64,000 bases of DNA from Paraburkholderia ultramafica (GCF_902859915.1 NZ_CADIKK010000007.1:124001-188000); one strand, 5' to 3'. Shown: positions 16,829-26,373, counted from the first letter of the stretch. The notes: generated by a model not told the origin, from the sequence alone. A program made the numbers and translations.

Positions 16829-17848
16829 ATGCGTAAATTTTTTCTTCCCGGCTGGACTGCCACGTTCGCCGCAAGCGCGGCGCTGGTCGCCGCCGCAGGC
16901 TTTTTTTCTCCGGCGGCTCACGCCAATAACGTGATCGTGCTCAATTCCGGCGAAGCCACGCTGAGCCTGATCGACGAGACCAGCCGCCAGGTCGTCGGCA
17001 CGGTGCCGACGGGCAAGGAACCGCATCACCTGATGGCCACGCCGGACAATTCATCGCTGATCGTCGCCAACTCGGTGTCGAACAATCTGATGTTCGTCGA
17101 CCCGAAGTCGGGCCAGGTGCAGCGCTGGGTGGAGAACATCGAGGACCCGTATCAGATCGGTTTTTCGCCCGACCGCAAGTGGCTCGTCACCACCGGTCTG
17201 CGTCTGGACCGCCTCGACATCTATCACTACGACGGCCAGAAGAACCAGATGACGCTGGCGTCGCGCCTGCCGCTCGCGGTCATGCCAAGCCACATGGCGT
17301 TCACGACCGACAGCAAGACGGTGTTCGTCACGCTGCAGGTTTCGGGCGAGCTGGCCGCGATCGATCTGGCCACGCAAACCGTGAAGTGGAAAATGAAGGT
17401 CGGCAAGGTGCCGGCGGGCCTGTGGATGACGCCGGGTGAAAAATACCTGCTGGTCGGCATGACCGGCGCGGACTACGTCGCGGTGGTCGACTGGCGCAAC
17501 CAGAAGATCGTCAAGACCATCCACACCGGTAACGGCGCGCACAACTTCCGCTCGCTGGCCGACGGCAGGCACGTCGCGGTGTCGAACCGCGTGGCGAGCA
17601 CCATCAGCATCATCGACGAAGACACGCTCACCAACGTCGGCGACATCACCGGTTTGATGCCGGGGCCGGACGACATGGAACTTTCCGCCGACAAACGCTA
17701 TCTGTGGGTGACGTTCCGCTTCGCGAAGCACGTCGGCATCATCGACCTGAACACGCGCAAGCTGATCCAGACGATCGCCGTCGGCCGTTCGCCGCACGGC
17801 ATCTATTTCTTCAATCGCGCGCCGGTCACGGCGCCGAACGGCGCTTAG
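16829..17848 (+). CDS. Exported YVTN/YncE-type beta-propeller protein
   Basis: A 339-residue protein with a clear Sec signal peptide (MRKFFLPGWTATF, hydrophobic core, cleavage near AHA-NN at about residue 32). The rest is a seven-blade-type propeller of roughly 40-residue repeats. Examples are IVLNSGEATLSLID, LIVANSVSNNLMFVD, VAVVDWRNQKIVKTI and VGIIDLNTRKLIQTIAVGRSPHGI. Relatives such as YncE are periplasmic and can bind DNA or cofactors, but no enzymatic residues are recognisable. It is followed after about 70 bases by the sterol-desaturase-family gene on the same strand. The periplasmic location is inferred from the signal peptide. Ligand unknown. Confidence 0.85.
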   Translation: MRKFFLPGWTATFAASAALVAAAGFFSPAAHANNVIVLNSGEATLSLIDETSRQVVGTVPTGKEPHHLMATPDNSSLIVANSVSNNLMFVDPKSGQVQRWVENIEDPYQIGFSPDRKWLVTTGLRLDRLDIYHYDGQKNQMTLASRLPLAVMPSHMAFTTDSKTVFVTLQVSGELAAIDLATQTVKWKMKVGKVPAGLWMTPGEKYLLVGMTGADYVAVVDWRNQKIVKTIHTGNGAHNFRSLADGRHVAVSNRVASTISIIDEDTLTNVGDITGLMPGPDDMELSADKRYLWVTFRFAKHVGIIDLNTRKLIQTIAVGRSPHGIYFFNRAPVTAPNGA

Positions 17849-17918
17849 TGGTGTATTCGTGCTGCATCAATGCTGCACCCAGGCGAGCCATGACAAATGA
17901 CGTAACCAGGCCAGCACC

Positions 17919-18926
17919 ATGTTCCATCTGATTTTTTCTTCGCTCGACAGCTTCGTTTCCGCCGTGCAGACATTGCTGTACGTCGACGTGGTGCAGCCGC
18001 TGCTGTTCCGCTTCAACTTGATGGACTACGACGAGGATACCTACGACAGCCTGTACTGGGTGATCGTGGGCGTGCTCGAGGTGCTGGCGATGTACGCGAT
18101 CCTGCGCCCGCTCGAGGCGTTGCGTCCGGTGGAGCAATGGAAGAACCGCAAGGCGGTGCGCGTCGACGTGCTTTACACGTGGATCGCCAAACTCGGCATT
18201 CTCAACCTGTTCTTTTTCTTCGCGCTGCAGCCGTTCTTCGACAACGTGCAGGCGTGGCTGCGGCTGCACGACATCGCGAATATCGAATTCGACAATCTGT
18301 GGCCCGGCGTCACCACGCAGCCGCTCGTCACGTTCGTGATGTATCTGCTGGTGCTCGATTTCGCCGGCTACTGGTATCACCGCTGGGAACACCGGATCGG
18401 CGTGTGGTGGGAGTTGCACGCGGTGCATCACAGCCAGCGGCAGATGTCGCTGTGGTCCGACGACCGCAACCATCTGCTCGACGTTCTGCTGCAGGCGTCG
18501 TTCTTCGCGACGATCGCGCTGGTGATCGGCGTGCCGCCGTCGCAGTTCGTCGTGCTGGTCGCGATCACGAACCTCGCGCAGAGCGTGCAGCACGCGAACA
18601 TCCGTCTGTACTTCGGCTGGCTCGGCGAGCGGCTGCTGGTCAGCCCGACTTTCCATCGCCGTCACCATGCAATCAGTTTCGGCCACGAAGGACTGAAATA
18701 CGGTTGCAACTTCGGCGTGCTGTTTCCGTGGTGGGACATGCTGTTTCGCAGCGTGTCCTGGAGCCGCGAGATGGAGCCGACCGGCATCGGCGATCAACTC
18801 GAAGGCCGCCGCTATGGCGACGGATTCTGGGCGCAGCACTGGCTCGCGTTCATGCGCATTGCCGCACGCCTGTCGCCGAAGCGCCGCGCCGAACCCGGCG
18901 AAAGCAACGACGCCGCCGCCGTTTGA
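17919..18926 (+). CDS. Sterol desaturase / fatty-acid hydroxylase family membrane enzyme
   Basis: A 335-residue polytopic membrane protein with the eight-histidine di-iron pattern of the FA_hydroxylase superfamily: HRWEH (about residue 152), ELHAVHH (about 165) and HRRHH (about 248), separated by hydrophobic helices. Such enzymes introduce hydroxyl groups or double bonds into lipids using O2 and two non-haem irons. Bacterial members modify fatty acids, carotenoids or hopanoid-like lipids. The actual substrate cannot be read from the sequence. The start ATG at 17919 gives a normal amphipathic N-terminus. No dedicated redox partner gene is adjacent. Confidence 0.88.
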   Translation: MFHLIFSSLDSFVSAVQTLLYVDVVQPLLFRFNLMDYDEDTYDSLYWVIVGVLEVLAMYAILRPLEALRPVEQWKNRKAVRVDVLYTWIAKLGILNLFFFFALQPFFDNVQAWLRLHDIANIEFDNLWPGVTTQPLVTFVMYLLVLDFAGYWYHRWEHRIGVWWELHAVHHSQRQMSLWSDDRNHLLDVLLQASFFATIALVIGVPPSQFVVLVAITNLAQSVQHANIRLYFGWLGERLLVSPTFHRRHHAISFGHEGLKYGCNFGVLFPWWDMLFRSVSWSREMEPTGIGDQLEGRRYGDGFWAQHWLAFMRIAARLSPKRRAEPGESNDAAAV

Positions 18927-19073
18927 GCCTCTTTTCTCCCACGCCGCCGGTTTCCCCGGCGGCGCGTCGCGTGGTTTATCCTGTTCACGTTTGCGCGCAC
19001 GCTCCAGGCCTCGTGGCCGGTTCGCTGCGCGTTTTCCTTTATTCCATCGCTTCGTTGACCGGCACCGGCTCGC

Positions 19074-19907
19074 ATGAATGATCTGTTGCGCTCGTTTGGG
19101 CGCGCGCTCGCCAGCGCGTTCCACCCGCGCATGCTCTGGCTGACCTTCAAACCGTTTCTGGCGGCGACGGTCGGGTGGGGCGTGATTCTGTGGTTTTCCT
19201 GGCAGACGCTGATCGGTACGACCCGGCTCTGGCTCGATAGCTGGTCGTTTACGGTCACGCTTTATCATCTGTTCGACTGGCTTGGTTTTTCGGCGCTGCA
19301 TGCGGCGATCGCGCCGTTCATCGTGATTGCGATGGCGATTCCGCTGATCGTCGTCACGGTATTGCTGTTGATCGCCACACTGTCGATGCCCGCGGTGATC
19401 CACTACCTGTCCGCGCGCCAGTTCCCGGGTCTCGAAATGCGCCGCGGCGGAACGTGGTACGGTAGCCTCGGCCAGGCGTTGTGGACCACGCTGATTTGTC
19501 TGGCGCTGCTGATCGTCACGTTGCCGCTGTGGCTGGTGCCGCCGTTCTTCGCGCTGATTCCGCCGCTGCTGTGGGGCTGGCTGACCTATCGCGTGATGAG
19601 CTACGACGCGCTCGCGCTGCATGCGACGCGCGACGAGCGGCGCGCGCTGGTGCGCCGTTTCCGGCTGCCGCTGCTGTTGATCGGCACCGCGAGCGGCTTG
19701 CTGGGTTCGCTGCCCACTTTGCTGTGGGCGTCGTCGGTGTGGCTGATCGTACTGTTCCCGGTGATCACCGCGGTGACGATCTGGATCTATGCGTTCATCC
19801 TCGTGTTTTCGGCGCTGTGGTTCGGCTACTACTGTTTGCGCGCGCTGCAACGCATGCGCGCGGAAGAGCACGGCGGCGTGCGACACACGGCGCCGGTTCC
19901 TTATTGA
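19074..19907 (+). CDS. EI24/CysZ-like integral membrane protein
   Basis: A 277-residue protein with five or six hydrophobic segments matching the EI24 domain family. Features are the amphipathic N-terminus MNDLLRSFGRALASAF, a paired central helix block and the late loop PPLLWGWLTYRVMSYDALALHATRDERRALVRR, typical of bacterial EI24-domain proteins. E. coli CysZ, a member of the same superfamily, supports sulfate uptake. Here no sulfur-assimilation gene is nearby, so transport function is only a possibility. The stop is 29 bases before the CinA-type gene, suggesting a two-gene unit. Confidence 0.82.
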   Translation: MNDLLRSFGRALASAFHPRMLWLTFKPFLAATVGWGVILWFSWQTLIGTTRLWLDSWSFTVTLYHLFDWLGFSALHAAIAPFIVIAMAIPLIVVTVLLLIATLSMPAVIHYLSARQFPGLEMRRGGTWYGSLGQALWTTLICLALLIVTLPLWLVPPFFALIPPLLWGWLTYRVMSYDALALHATRDERRALVRRFRLPLLLIGTASGLLGSLPTLLWASSVWLIVLFPVITAVTIWIYAFILVFSALWFGYYCLRALQRMRAEEHGGVRHTAPVPY

Positions 19908-19936
19908 CCCATATTGATTAAGCGAAAGAGGCGGCA

Positions 19937-20770
19937 ATGACATTTGGCGTCATCATCATCGGCGATGAAATCCTGTCGGGCAGGCGTATCGACAAGCATC
20001 TGCCGAAGGTCATCGAGTTGCTGGGCGCGCGCGGGCTGTCGCTCGGCTGGGCGGAGTACATCGGCGACGATCCGGCGCGCATCACCGCGACGCTGCGGCG
20101 CACGTTCGCGTCGGGCGACATCGTGTTCTCCACGGGCGGCATCGGCGCCACGCCGGACGACCACACGCGCCAATGCGCAGCGGCCGCGCTCGGCGTGCCG
20201 CTGGAGCTGCATCCGGAGGCCGCGAAGCTGATTCAGGAGCGCATCCGCGATATGTATCCGGGGAACGCGGCAGCACCGCTCGATCTGGACTCGCCGGAAA
20301 ACCGGCATCGTCTGAATATGGGCACGTATCCGCAGGGCGCGTCGATCATTCCGAACGGCTACAACAAGATCCCCGGCTTCTCGATCAGGCAGCATCATTT
20401 CGTGCCGGGCTTCCCGGTGATGGCGTGGCCGATGATCGAGTGGGTGCTGGATACGCAATACGCGCATCTGCATCACGCGATGCCGCATGCGGAGAAGTCA
20501 TTGCTGGTGTTCGAGCTGCCGGAATCGCGCGTGACGCCGCTGATGGAAAAAATCGAACGCGATTTTCCGGGCGTGCGGGTTTTCAGTTTGCCGAGCGTCG
20601 GCGATGCGGAACGCGGCGGCGTGTATGCGCGGCATCACATCGATCTGGGCGTGAAGGGCGAGCCGGAAGCGGTGGCGGCTGCGTTCGTGAAGCTGCGCGA
20701 GGGCGTGCACCTGTTGGGCGGCGATATCGTCGAGCCCGAGTCGCCCGCGGCGGCGAAGCCGCGCGGCTGA
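19937..20770 (+). CDS. CinA-type molybdopterin-binding domain protein
   Basis: A 277-residue protein matching the N-terminal MoCF-biosynthesis-like domain of the competence/damage-inducible CinA family: FGVIIIGDEILSGRRIDKH at the start and VFSTGGIGATPDDHTRQCAA for the nucleotide-binding loop. It lacks the C-terminal nicotinamide-nucleotide amidase domain found in full CinA, which is normal for stand-alone members. Relatives hydrolyse ADP-ribose or related pyrophosphates. Whether this one does is unproven. AAGAGGCGG precedes the ATG as ribosome binding site. Confidence 0.88.
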   Translation: MTFGVIIIGDEILSGRRIDKHLPKVIELLGARGLSLGWAEYIGDDPARITATLRRTFASGDIVFSTGGIGATPDDHTRQCAAAALGVPLELHPEAAKLIQERIRDMYPGNAAAPLDLDSPENRHRLNMGTYPQGASIIPNGYNKIPGFSIRQHHFVPGFPVMAWPMIEWVLDTQYAHLHHAMPHAEKSLLVFELPESRVTPLMEKIERDFPGVRVFSLPSVGDAERGGVYARHHIDLGVKGEPEAVAAAFVKLREGVHLLGGDIVEPESPAAAKPRG

Positions 20771-20958
20771 CGCGCGGCGTGCGGCGTTCAGTTGTTCAGT
20801 TCGGGCGTTCCCCGCCGCGCCTGTGCCTATTCCTGCTCCTGTTCCTGTGCCCCAGTCCGGCCGCGTTCGCGGCCAGTCAATCCTGATTGCGGCATTCACC
20901 CATCATCGGTCTGTCGCATTGAGCGCCGACGATATGCTTTTGATTGCGCGGGAAGCCT

Positions 20959-20984
20959 GAAGCCGCGGCATCCACCGCGGCTTC
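20959..20984. terminator. Hairpin between convergent genes
   Basis: GAAGCCGCGG / CCGCGGCTTC, a perfect 10-bp stem with a 6-base loop, in the 277-bp gap between the CinA-type gene and the oppositely oriented rhodanese gene. There is no T-run, so a terminator role is tentative. Confidence 0.5.
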
Positions 20985-21047
20985 CACATATATAAGCAGC
21001 GGCGGCGAGCCGCTCTCACGCCGCAATCAGGCTTCCCCCCATCGCAT

Positions 21048-21512
21048 TCACGCGCCGATCCACGGCAACCCGCGAAAGCACCAGCCCGACACCATCTTCC
21101 GATGCCCCTGGCCGTCCTTGTCGCCTTCGAAGCCTTCCAGCAGGTCGTATGCCTTCGTGAAGCCGGCCTGGGTGGCGGCGATCGCGGCGAGCTTCGAGCG
21201 CGCGGCGCTGCGGCACAGGAACAGCACCGGCGTATCGTGCGTTGCGACCTGATTCAATTGCGCGAGGAATTCCTGATTCGGCACCGCGCCTGGATAGCGC
21301 GTCCATTCCACATGTGCGTATTGTCCATCGCCGATGACCGGCCGGCCGACCCAATCGAGTTCGGCACGGGTGCGCACGTCGATCAGACGCGTGCGCGGAT
21401 CGAGTTGCAGCAGTTCGAACGCCTCGGCGGGCGATACCGCACCCGCGTAGGGCAGTTGGTTCTCGGTGCGGCGGGCATCCGCCTGGGCGTACAGCTGTTC
21501 GAGCGTGCTCAT
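21048..21512 (-). CDS. Single-domain rhodanese-like protein
   Basis: A 154-residue rhodanese domain: RLIDVRTRAELDWVG at the start and the active-site loop LFLCRSAARSKLAA containing the catalytic cysteine. Rhodaneses carry a persulfide on this cysteine and pass sulfur to acceptors. The loop C-R-S-A-A-R is six residues long, as expected for sulfur- rather than phosphate-handling members. The C-terminus WCFRGLPWIGA holds a second cysteine. The gene is divergent from glnA across a 451-bp control region. The partner is unknown. Confidence 0.9.
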   Translation of the reverse strand: MSTLEQLYAQADARRTENQLPYAGAVSPAEAFELLQLDPRTRLIDVRTRAELDWVGRPVIGDGQYAHVEWTRYPGAVPNQEFLAQLNQVATHDTPVLFLCRSAARSKLAAIAATQAGFTKAYDLLEGFEGDKDGQGHRKMVSGWCFRGLPWIGA

Positions 21513-21628
21513 GACGCCAATCTCCTTCGGACCAAATAATCATTCTAGCGCGCGGCGTGCGCGGCGCACGCGCCGCCTGTCGGCCGGGCTTGGGCCAAGC
21601 TTGCCATGCCCGCTGTCGCAGCCTGCGC

Positions 21629-21713
21629 GCGCAAATGTGGTGCATTTTCCCGCAAATGCACCAAAATAAAGATGTACGTGGTTTTTGTTTTGACGGTCGC
21701 ACAACTTTGGTGC
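21629..21713 (+). promoter_or_regulatory. NtrC enhancer sites upstream of glnA
   Basis: Two sites match the NtrC dyad GCAC-N7-GTGC: GCGCAAATGTGGTGC at 21629-21643 (one half-site mismatch) and a perfect GCACAACTTTGGTGC at 21699-21713. Between them lies a 9-bp inverted repeat (GGTGCATTT...AAATGCACC, 21639-21662). They sit 100-200 bp before the sigma-54 promoter, the usual enhancer distance. Confidence 0.75.
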
Positions 21714-21812
21714 GTCAGTGAACCCGTCGATTTGAGGGCTGCCTGCCGTGCGGTGCGCCGATTCCCCGCAAAGGCGCGCACAGTATCCTTTTGCGCCGGC
21801 TTGGCGCATATA

Positions 21813-21830
21813 TGGCACAGAAGCTGCTTT
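21813..21830 (+). promoter_or_regulatory. Sigma-54 promoter of glnA
   Basis: TGGCACAGAAGCTGCTTT fits the -24/-12 consensus TGGCAC-N5-TTGC with one change, keeping the invariant GG and GC at the right spacing. Transcription would begin near 21838, leaving a leader of about 125 bases before glnA. Confidence 0.78.
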
Positions 21831-21963
21831 GTTGGTGCCGATCGATTTGTTCCGACAAGAATTTCTGTTCGTTCTCAACGATTGAGGGTGGACGTGCCGG
21901 GACGGACCAGCTAGATTGGGCGGCGGCTGAACCCGCCGAATTCGTTAATCAGGAGAAAAGGTT

Positions 21964-23379
21964 ATGAGTAAATCCGTGGCCGACGTCGTGCAACTCGTCA
22001 AAGACGAAGACGTCAAGTTTGTCGACTTCCGTTTCACCGACACGCGCGGCAAGGAGCAACACGTTTCGGTGCCGGTGTCGGCATTCGATGAAGACAAGTT
22101 CGAAAGCGGCCATGCGTTTGACGGTTCGTCGATTGCCGGCTGGAAGGGCATCGAAGCATCGGATATGTTGCTGATCCCGGACGCGAACACGGCCTTCATC
22201 GACCCGTTCTACGAAGAATCGACCCTCGTGCTGACCTGTGACGTCGTCGAACCGGCTGACGGCAAGGGCTACGAGCGCGACCCGCGTTCGCTGGCAAAGC
22301 GCGCCGAAGCGTACCTGAAGAGCACGGGTCTGGGCGACACCGCCTTCTTCGGTCCGGAACCGGAATTCTTCATTTTCGATTCGGTCCAGTGGAACACGGA
22401 CCAGTCGGGCTGCTTCATCAAGATCGGTTCGGAAGAAGCACCGTGGTCGTCGGCGAAGGAATTCGAAGGCGGCAACACCGGTCACCGTCCGGGCACGAAG
22501 GGCGGCTACTTCCCGGTCGCTCCGGTCGACACGTTCCAGGACATCCGTTCGGAAATGTGCCTGTTGCTCGAACAGATCGGCATCCCGGTCGAAGTGCACC
22601 ACCACGAAGTCGCGGGTCAAGGCCAGAACGAAATCGGCACGAAGTTCTCGACGCTGGTGCAACGCGCCGACTGGCTGCAGCAGATGAAGTACATCATCCA
22701 CAACGTCGCGCACACGTACGGCAAGACGGCAACCTTCATGCCGAAGCCGATCGTCGGCGATAACGGTTCGGGCATGCACGTTCACCAGTCGATCTGGAAG
22801 GACGGCACCAACCTGTTCGCAGGCAACGGCTACGCAGGTCTGTCGGAATTCGCGCTGTTCTACATCGGCGGCATCATCAAGCATGCTCGCGCGCTGAACG
22901 CGATCACGAACCCGTCGACGAACTCGTACAAGCGTCTCGTGCCGCACTTCGAAGCACCGGTCAAGCTGGCTTACTCGGCGCGCAACCGTTCGGCATCGAT
23001 CCGCATTCCGCACGTGTCGAACCCGAAGGGCCGCCGTATCGAAACGCGCTTCCCGGATCCGATGGCGAATCCGTACCTGTGCTTCTCCGCGCTGATGATG
23101 GCGGGTCTGGACGGCGTGCAGAACAAGATTCACCCGGGCGAAGCCGCCGACAAGAACCTGTACGACCTGCCGCCGGAAGAGGATGCAAAGATCCCGACCG
23201 TGTGCGCCGGCCTCGACCAGGCGCTGGACGCGCTGGACGCGGACCGCGAATTCCTGACGCGCGGTGGCGTGTTCACGGATTCGATGCTCGACGCGTACAT
23301 CGAACTGAAGACGGGCGAGCTGCAACGCTATCGTCAGTCGGTGCACCCGATCGAATTCGAAATGTACTACTCGCTGTAA
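21964..23379 (+). CDS. glnA: Glutamine synthetase, type I (adenylylated form)
   Basis: A 471-residue enzyme converting glutamate, ammonia and ATP to glutamine. It is the entry point of ammonium assimilation. Recognised blocks are [40 protein letters not shown], the [13 protein letters not shown]/metal motif, and the adenylylation loop [10 protein letters not shown] with the target tyrosine at residue 400. Length and adenylylation site identify the dodecameric GSI-beta subclass. AGGAGAAAAGG precedes the ATG. It is controlled by the NtrC/sigma-54 elements upstream and followed by two strong terminators before ntrB, so ntrBC probably also have their own promoter. Confidence 0.98.
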   Translation: MSKSVADVVQLVKDEDVKFVDFRFTDTRGKEQHVSVPVSAFDEDKFESGHAFDGSSIAGWKGIEASDMLLIPDANTAFIDPFYEESTLVLTCDVVEPADGKGYERDPRSLAKRAEAYLKSTGLGDTAFFGPEPEFFIFDSVQWNTDQSGCFIKIGSEEAPWSSAKEFEGGNTGHRPGTKGGYFPVAPVDTFQDIRSEMCLLLEQIGIPVEVHHHEVAGQGQNEIGTKFSTLVQRADWLQQMKYIIHNVAHTYGKTATFMPKPIVGDNGSGMHVHQSIWKDGTNLFAGNGYAGLSEFALFYIGGIIKHARALNAITNPSTNSYKRLVPHFEAPVKLAYSARNRSASIRIPHVSNPKGRRIETRFPDPMANPYLCFSALMMAGLDGVQNKIHPGEAADKNLYDLPPEEDAKIPTVCAGLDQALDALDADREFLTRGGVFTDSMLDAYIELKTGELQRYRQSVHPIEFEMYYSL

Positions 23380-23389
23380 GCGGCAATGA

Positions 23390-23419
23390 CGCTTCGCCCT
23401 TCACCCGGCGAAGCGTTTT
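23390..23419 (+). terminator. First glnA terminator
   Basis: CGCTTCGCC / GGCGAAGCG stem followed by TTTT, 10 bases after the glnA stop. Confidence 0.82.
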
Positions 23420-23445
23420 GCCCGACGCTCGCGATCGGTCACGAA

Positions 23446-23470
23446 GGGACGGCGGCGCCGTCCCTTTTTT
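23446..23470 (+). terminator. Second glnA terminator
   Basis: GGGACGGC / GCCGTCCC stem followed directly by six T residues. Together with the preceding hairpin it forms a double terminator. Confidence 0.88.
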
Positions 23471-23577
23471 GTTAGGCCGGGTGCAACCTTCGCCACGCTG
23501 GCGATGCTCGGGTAATGAGCAACACAAAAAAGCGCCACACCTGATTTATCACCATCTCCTATCGGCCAGACTGCAAG

Positions 23578-24720
23578 ATGGTTCTCAAGAATCTGATCAA
23601 GGCAAGAAAAGGACACGAGCAGTCGCTGTCGGACGATGCGCAGCTCGTGAGTTCCGGTTTGCTGCCGGGCTTCGAGACGTTGCCGACGGTCGTGCTGGTG
23701 CTCGACAAGCGCTCGCTGCGCGTCGCGTTCGCCAACCCGTCGGCGGAGTCGATGCTGGAGATGTCGCGCCGGCAACTGACGCAGATGACGTGGCCGGACA
23801 TCTTCGCGAATGCGGACGAACTGGTCGCGACCATTACCGCGATCGCCGCGCACCGTTTTCACGCGACCCATCTGGACGCCGTGCTCGAGCGTCCCGGCCA
23901 CGAGCCGCTGCATGTGCATGCGATCGTCGGCTTTCTGGAGAGCGCGCAAGACTACGTGCTGCTCGAACTGTTCGAGAACGAGCGGCACTTGCGCACCGAC
24001 CGCGAGGAACGCATCAACGACCTCACCGCGGTCAACAAGCAACTGATCCGCAATCTCGCGCATGAGATCAAGAATCCGCTCGGCGGGATTCGCGGCGCGG
24101 CGCAACTGCTCGAGTTCGAACTCGGCGAGCGTCAGCGCGACGAGTTGCGCGAGTACACGCAGGTCATCATCAAGGAGTCGGACCGGCTGCAAACGCTGGT
24201 CGACCGCTTGCTCGAGCCGCACCGTCATCCGCATATCGTCGGCGACGTGAACATTCACGAGGTGTGCGAGCGGGTGCGCCAGGTGATTCTCGCGGAGTTT
24301 CCGCGCGGCCTCACGATCGAGCGCGATTACGACGTGAGCGTGCCGGATCTGCGCGGCGACAAGGAGCAACTGATCCAGGCGCTGCTGAACATCGTGCGCA
24401 ATGCGGCCCAGGCACTGCGCGAACGTATTTCGCAAGGTGATGCGAGGATCGAATTGCGCACCCGCATCGCGCGCAAGATCACGATCTCGAAACGCTTATG
24501 TAAGCTGGCACTGGACTTGCATATCACTGACAACGGCCCAGGCATTCCCGAGGACATCCGTGACCGCATTTTCTATCCGCTCGTGTCGGGACGCGAGGAC
24601 GGCAGCGGTCTCGGTCTGACGCTCGCGCAGACCTTCGTGCAACAGCACGATGGTCTGATCGAAGTGGAAAGCCGGCCGGGCCACACCGAGTTTCAGATTC
24701 TGCTGCCGCTCGACTGCTAA
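23578..24720 (+). CDS. glnL: Nitrogen regulation sensor histidine kinase NtrB
   Basis: A 380-residue soluble kinase that phosphorylates or dephosphorylates NtrC according to PII status. An N-terminal PAS-like domain (about 25-135) is followed by the H-box NLAHEIKNPLGG with the phospho-acceptor His162, and a HATPase domain with N-box LLNIVRNAAQAL, G1 DNGPGIPEDI and G2 GREDGSGLGLTLAQ. There are no membrane helices, as expected for NtrB. The ATG at 23578 has no strong Shine-Dalgarno sequence. It is followed by a 138-bp spacer and ntrC. Confidence 0.96.
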   Translation: MVLKNLIKARKGHEQSLSDDAQLVSSGLLPGFETLPTVVLVLDKRSLRVAFANPSAESMLEMSRRQLTQMTWPDIFANADELVATITAIAAHRFHATHLDAVLERPGHEPLHVHAIVGFLESAQDYVLLELFENERHLRTDREERINDLTAVNKQLIRNLAHEIKNPLGGIRGAAQLLEFELGERQRDELREYTQVIIKESDRLQTLVDRLLEPHRHPHIVGDVNIHEVCERVRQVILAEFPRGLTIERDYDVSVPDLRGDKEQLIQALLNIVRNAAQALRERISQGDARIELRTRIARKITISKRLCKLALDLHITDNGPGIPEDIRDRIFYPLVSGREDGSGLGLTLAQTFVQQHDGLIEVESRPGHTEFQILLPLDC

Positions 24721-24749
24721 CACCACATGCCTCGTGAGAAAACGCCGGG

Positions 24750-24831
24750 CCGCCCCAGGTTTTCCGCCCCGAAGGAAGTCCCCTTGGGGGATCACTCCCG
24801 GGGGGACTGGCGCGAAGCGACAGGTTTGGGA
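24750..24831. repeat. GC-rich hairpin-forming intergenic element between ntrB and ntrC
   Basis: The spacer holds several nested inverted segments (CCCCTTGGGGG, CTCCCGGGGGGACT) and resembles, from memory, GC-rich dispersed hairpin elements seen between genes in Burkholderia and relatives. It has no T-run and could act as a processing or stability element in the ntrBC mRNA. Confidence 0.5.
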
Positions 24832-24858
24832 CACTCTCAAGACTTCTGACCGACCCAT

Positions 24859-26373
24859 ATGAAGCCGATCTGGATAGTAGACGACGATCAATCGATTCGC
24901 TGGGTGCTCGAAAAAGCGCTCGCCCGCGAAAACTTCGCGACTCGCAGCTTCGCGAATGTCCGTGAGGCCTCGGCCGCGCTCGATCACGACAGCCCGCAGG
25001 TGCTGGTGTCCGACATCAGGATGCCGGGGGGCTCCGGCCTCGAATTGCTGCAAACCGTGCGCGACAAGGTGCCGGGCTTGCCCGTCATTATCATGACGGC
25101 GTTCTCGGATCTGGATAGCGCGGTCGCCGCATTCCAGGGCGGGGCGTTCGAGTATCTCGCCAAACCATTCGACGTCGACAAGGCGGTCGAACTGATCCGC
25201 CGCGCGGTGGACGAAAGCATGCGCGGCGAGCAGACGTGGGACGATCGCGTCGCCGAAGCCCCCGAAATGCTCGGCCAGGCGCCGGCGATGCAGGACATGT
25301 TCCGCGCGATCGGCCGGCTGTCACATTCGGCGGCTACCGTGCTCATTACCGGCGAATCAGGCACCGGGAAGGAACTGGTCGCGCGCGCGTTGCACCGACA
25401 TAGCCCACGCGCGAACGGTCCCTTCATCGCGCTGAACACCGCCGCGATTCCGAAAGATCTGTTGGAATCCGAACTGTTCGGCCACGAGCGCGGCGCGTTC
25501 ACCGGCGCGCAGGCAATGCGCCAGGGGCGATTCGAGCAGGCCGAGAACGGCACGCTGTTTCTCGACGAAATCGGCGATATGCCGTTCGATCTTCAGACCC
25601 GCCTGTTGCGCGTGCTGTCGGACGGGCAGTTCTATCGCGTCGGCGGTCACAATCCGTTGCGCGCCAATGTGCGCGTGATCGCGGCGACGCACCAGAATCT
25701 CGAATCGCGCGTGCGTCAGGGTCTGTTCCGCGAGGACCTGTATCACCGCCTCAATGTGATCCGCTTGCGCTTGCCGGCGTTGCGCGAGCGCAGCGAAGAC
25801 ATCCCGCTGCTCACGCGGCACTTCCTGCAAAAGAGCGCGCGCGATCTCGGCGTCGAATCGAAGCGCGTGTCGGAAGAGGCGCTCGCGTATCTCGCGTCGC
25901 TGCCGTTTCCGGGTAACGTGCGTCAGTTGGAGAACCTCGCCAACTGGCTCACGGTGATGGCGCCCGCGCAGACCATCGAGATCAAGGACTTGCCGCCCGA
26001 CCTCGGTCCCGCGCAAGCGGGCGTGAGCGATCTCGCCAGCGGCGCTGCGCTGGGCGGCGCGGGTGGCGAGGGCCTCGCCGGCAGCGCGCCGGGCAACGGC
26101 GCGAGCGCCGCGGCTCATCCGGCTGGCGCCGCCGGCGTGCCGGTCGCGACCACGGTGAGTGCGTGGGAAGGCGGCTTGCGCACCGAAGTCGCGCGGATGT
26201 TGCGCGAAAACGCGGCGGACGTGATGGACGAACTCGCACGCCGTTTCGAAGCGGCGGTGATTCGCGAGGCGCTGGACTTCACGCGCGGACGCAAGGTCGA
26301 AGCGGCCGAGCGTCTCGGCATTGGCCGCAATACGATTACGCGCAAGATTCAGGAACTCAATCTCGAGCCCTGA
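24859..26373 (+). CDS. glnG: Nitrogen regulation response regulator NtrC
   Basis: A 504-residue sigma-54 activator. The receiver domain (1-120) has the acidic DDD cluster, phospho-acceptor D52 in VSDIRMPGG and K102-region KPFDVDKA. The AAA+ domain (about 140-380) has Walker A GESGTGKE, the sigma-54 contact loop GAFTGA at 212-217, Walker B LFLDEIGD and arginine finger region. A Gly/Ala-rich linker (about 390-440) joins a Fis-type helix-turn-helix at the C-terminus (AAERLGIGRNTITRKIQEL). It would bind the GCAC-N7-GTGC sites upstream of glnA. Co-linear with ntrB. Confidence 0.97.
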   Translation: MKPIWIVDDDQSIRWVLEKALARENFATRSFANVREASAALDHDSPQVLVSDIRMPGGSGLELLQTVRDKVPGLPVIIMTAFSDLDSAVAAFQGGAFEYLAKPFDVDKAVELIRRAVDESMRGEQTWDDRVAEAPEMLGQAPAMQDMFRAIGRLSHSAATVLITGESGTGKELVARALHRHSPRANGPFIALNTAAIPKDLLESELFGHERGAFTGAQAMRQGRFEQAENGTLFLDEIGDMPFDLQTRLLRVLSDGQFYRVGGHNPLRANVRVIAATHQNLESRVRQGLFREDLYHRLNVIRLRLPALRERSEDIPLLTRHFLQKSARDLGVESKRVSEEALAYLASLPFPGNVRQLENLANWLTVMAPAQTIEIKDLPPDLGPAQAGVSDLASGAALGGAGGEGLAGSAPGNGASAAAHPAGAAGVPVATTVSAWEGGLRTEVARMLRENAADVMDELARRFEAAVIREALDFTRGRKVEAAERLGIGRNTITRKIQELNLEP

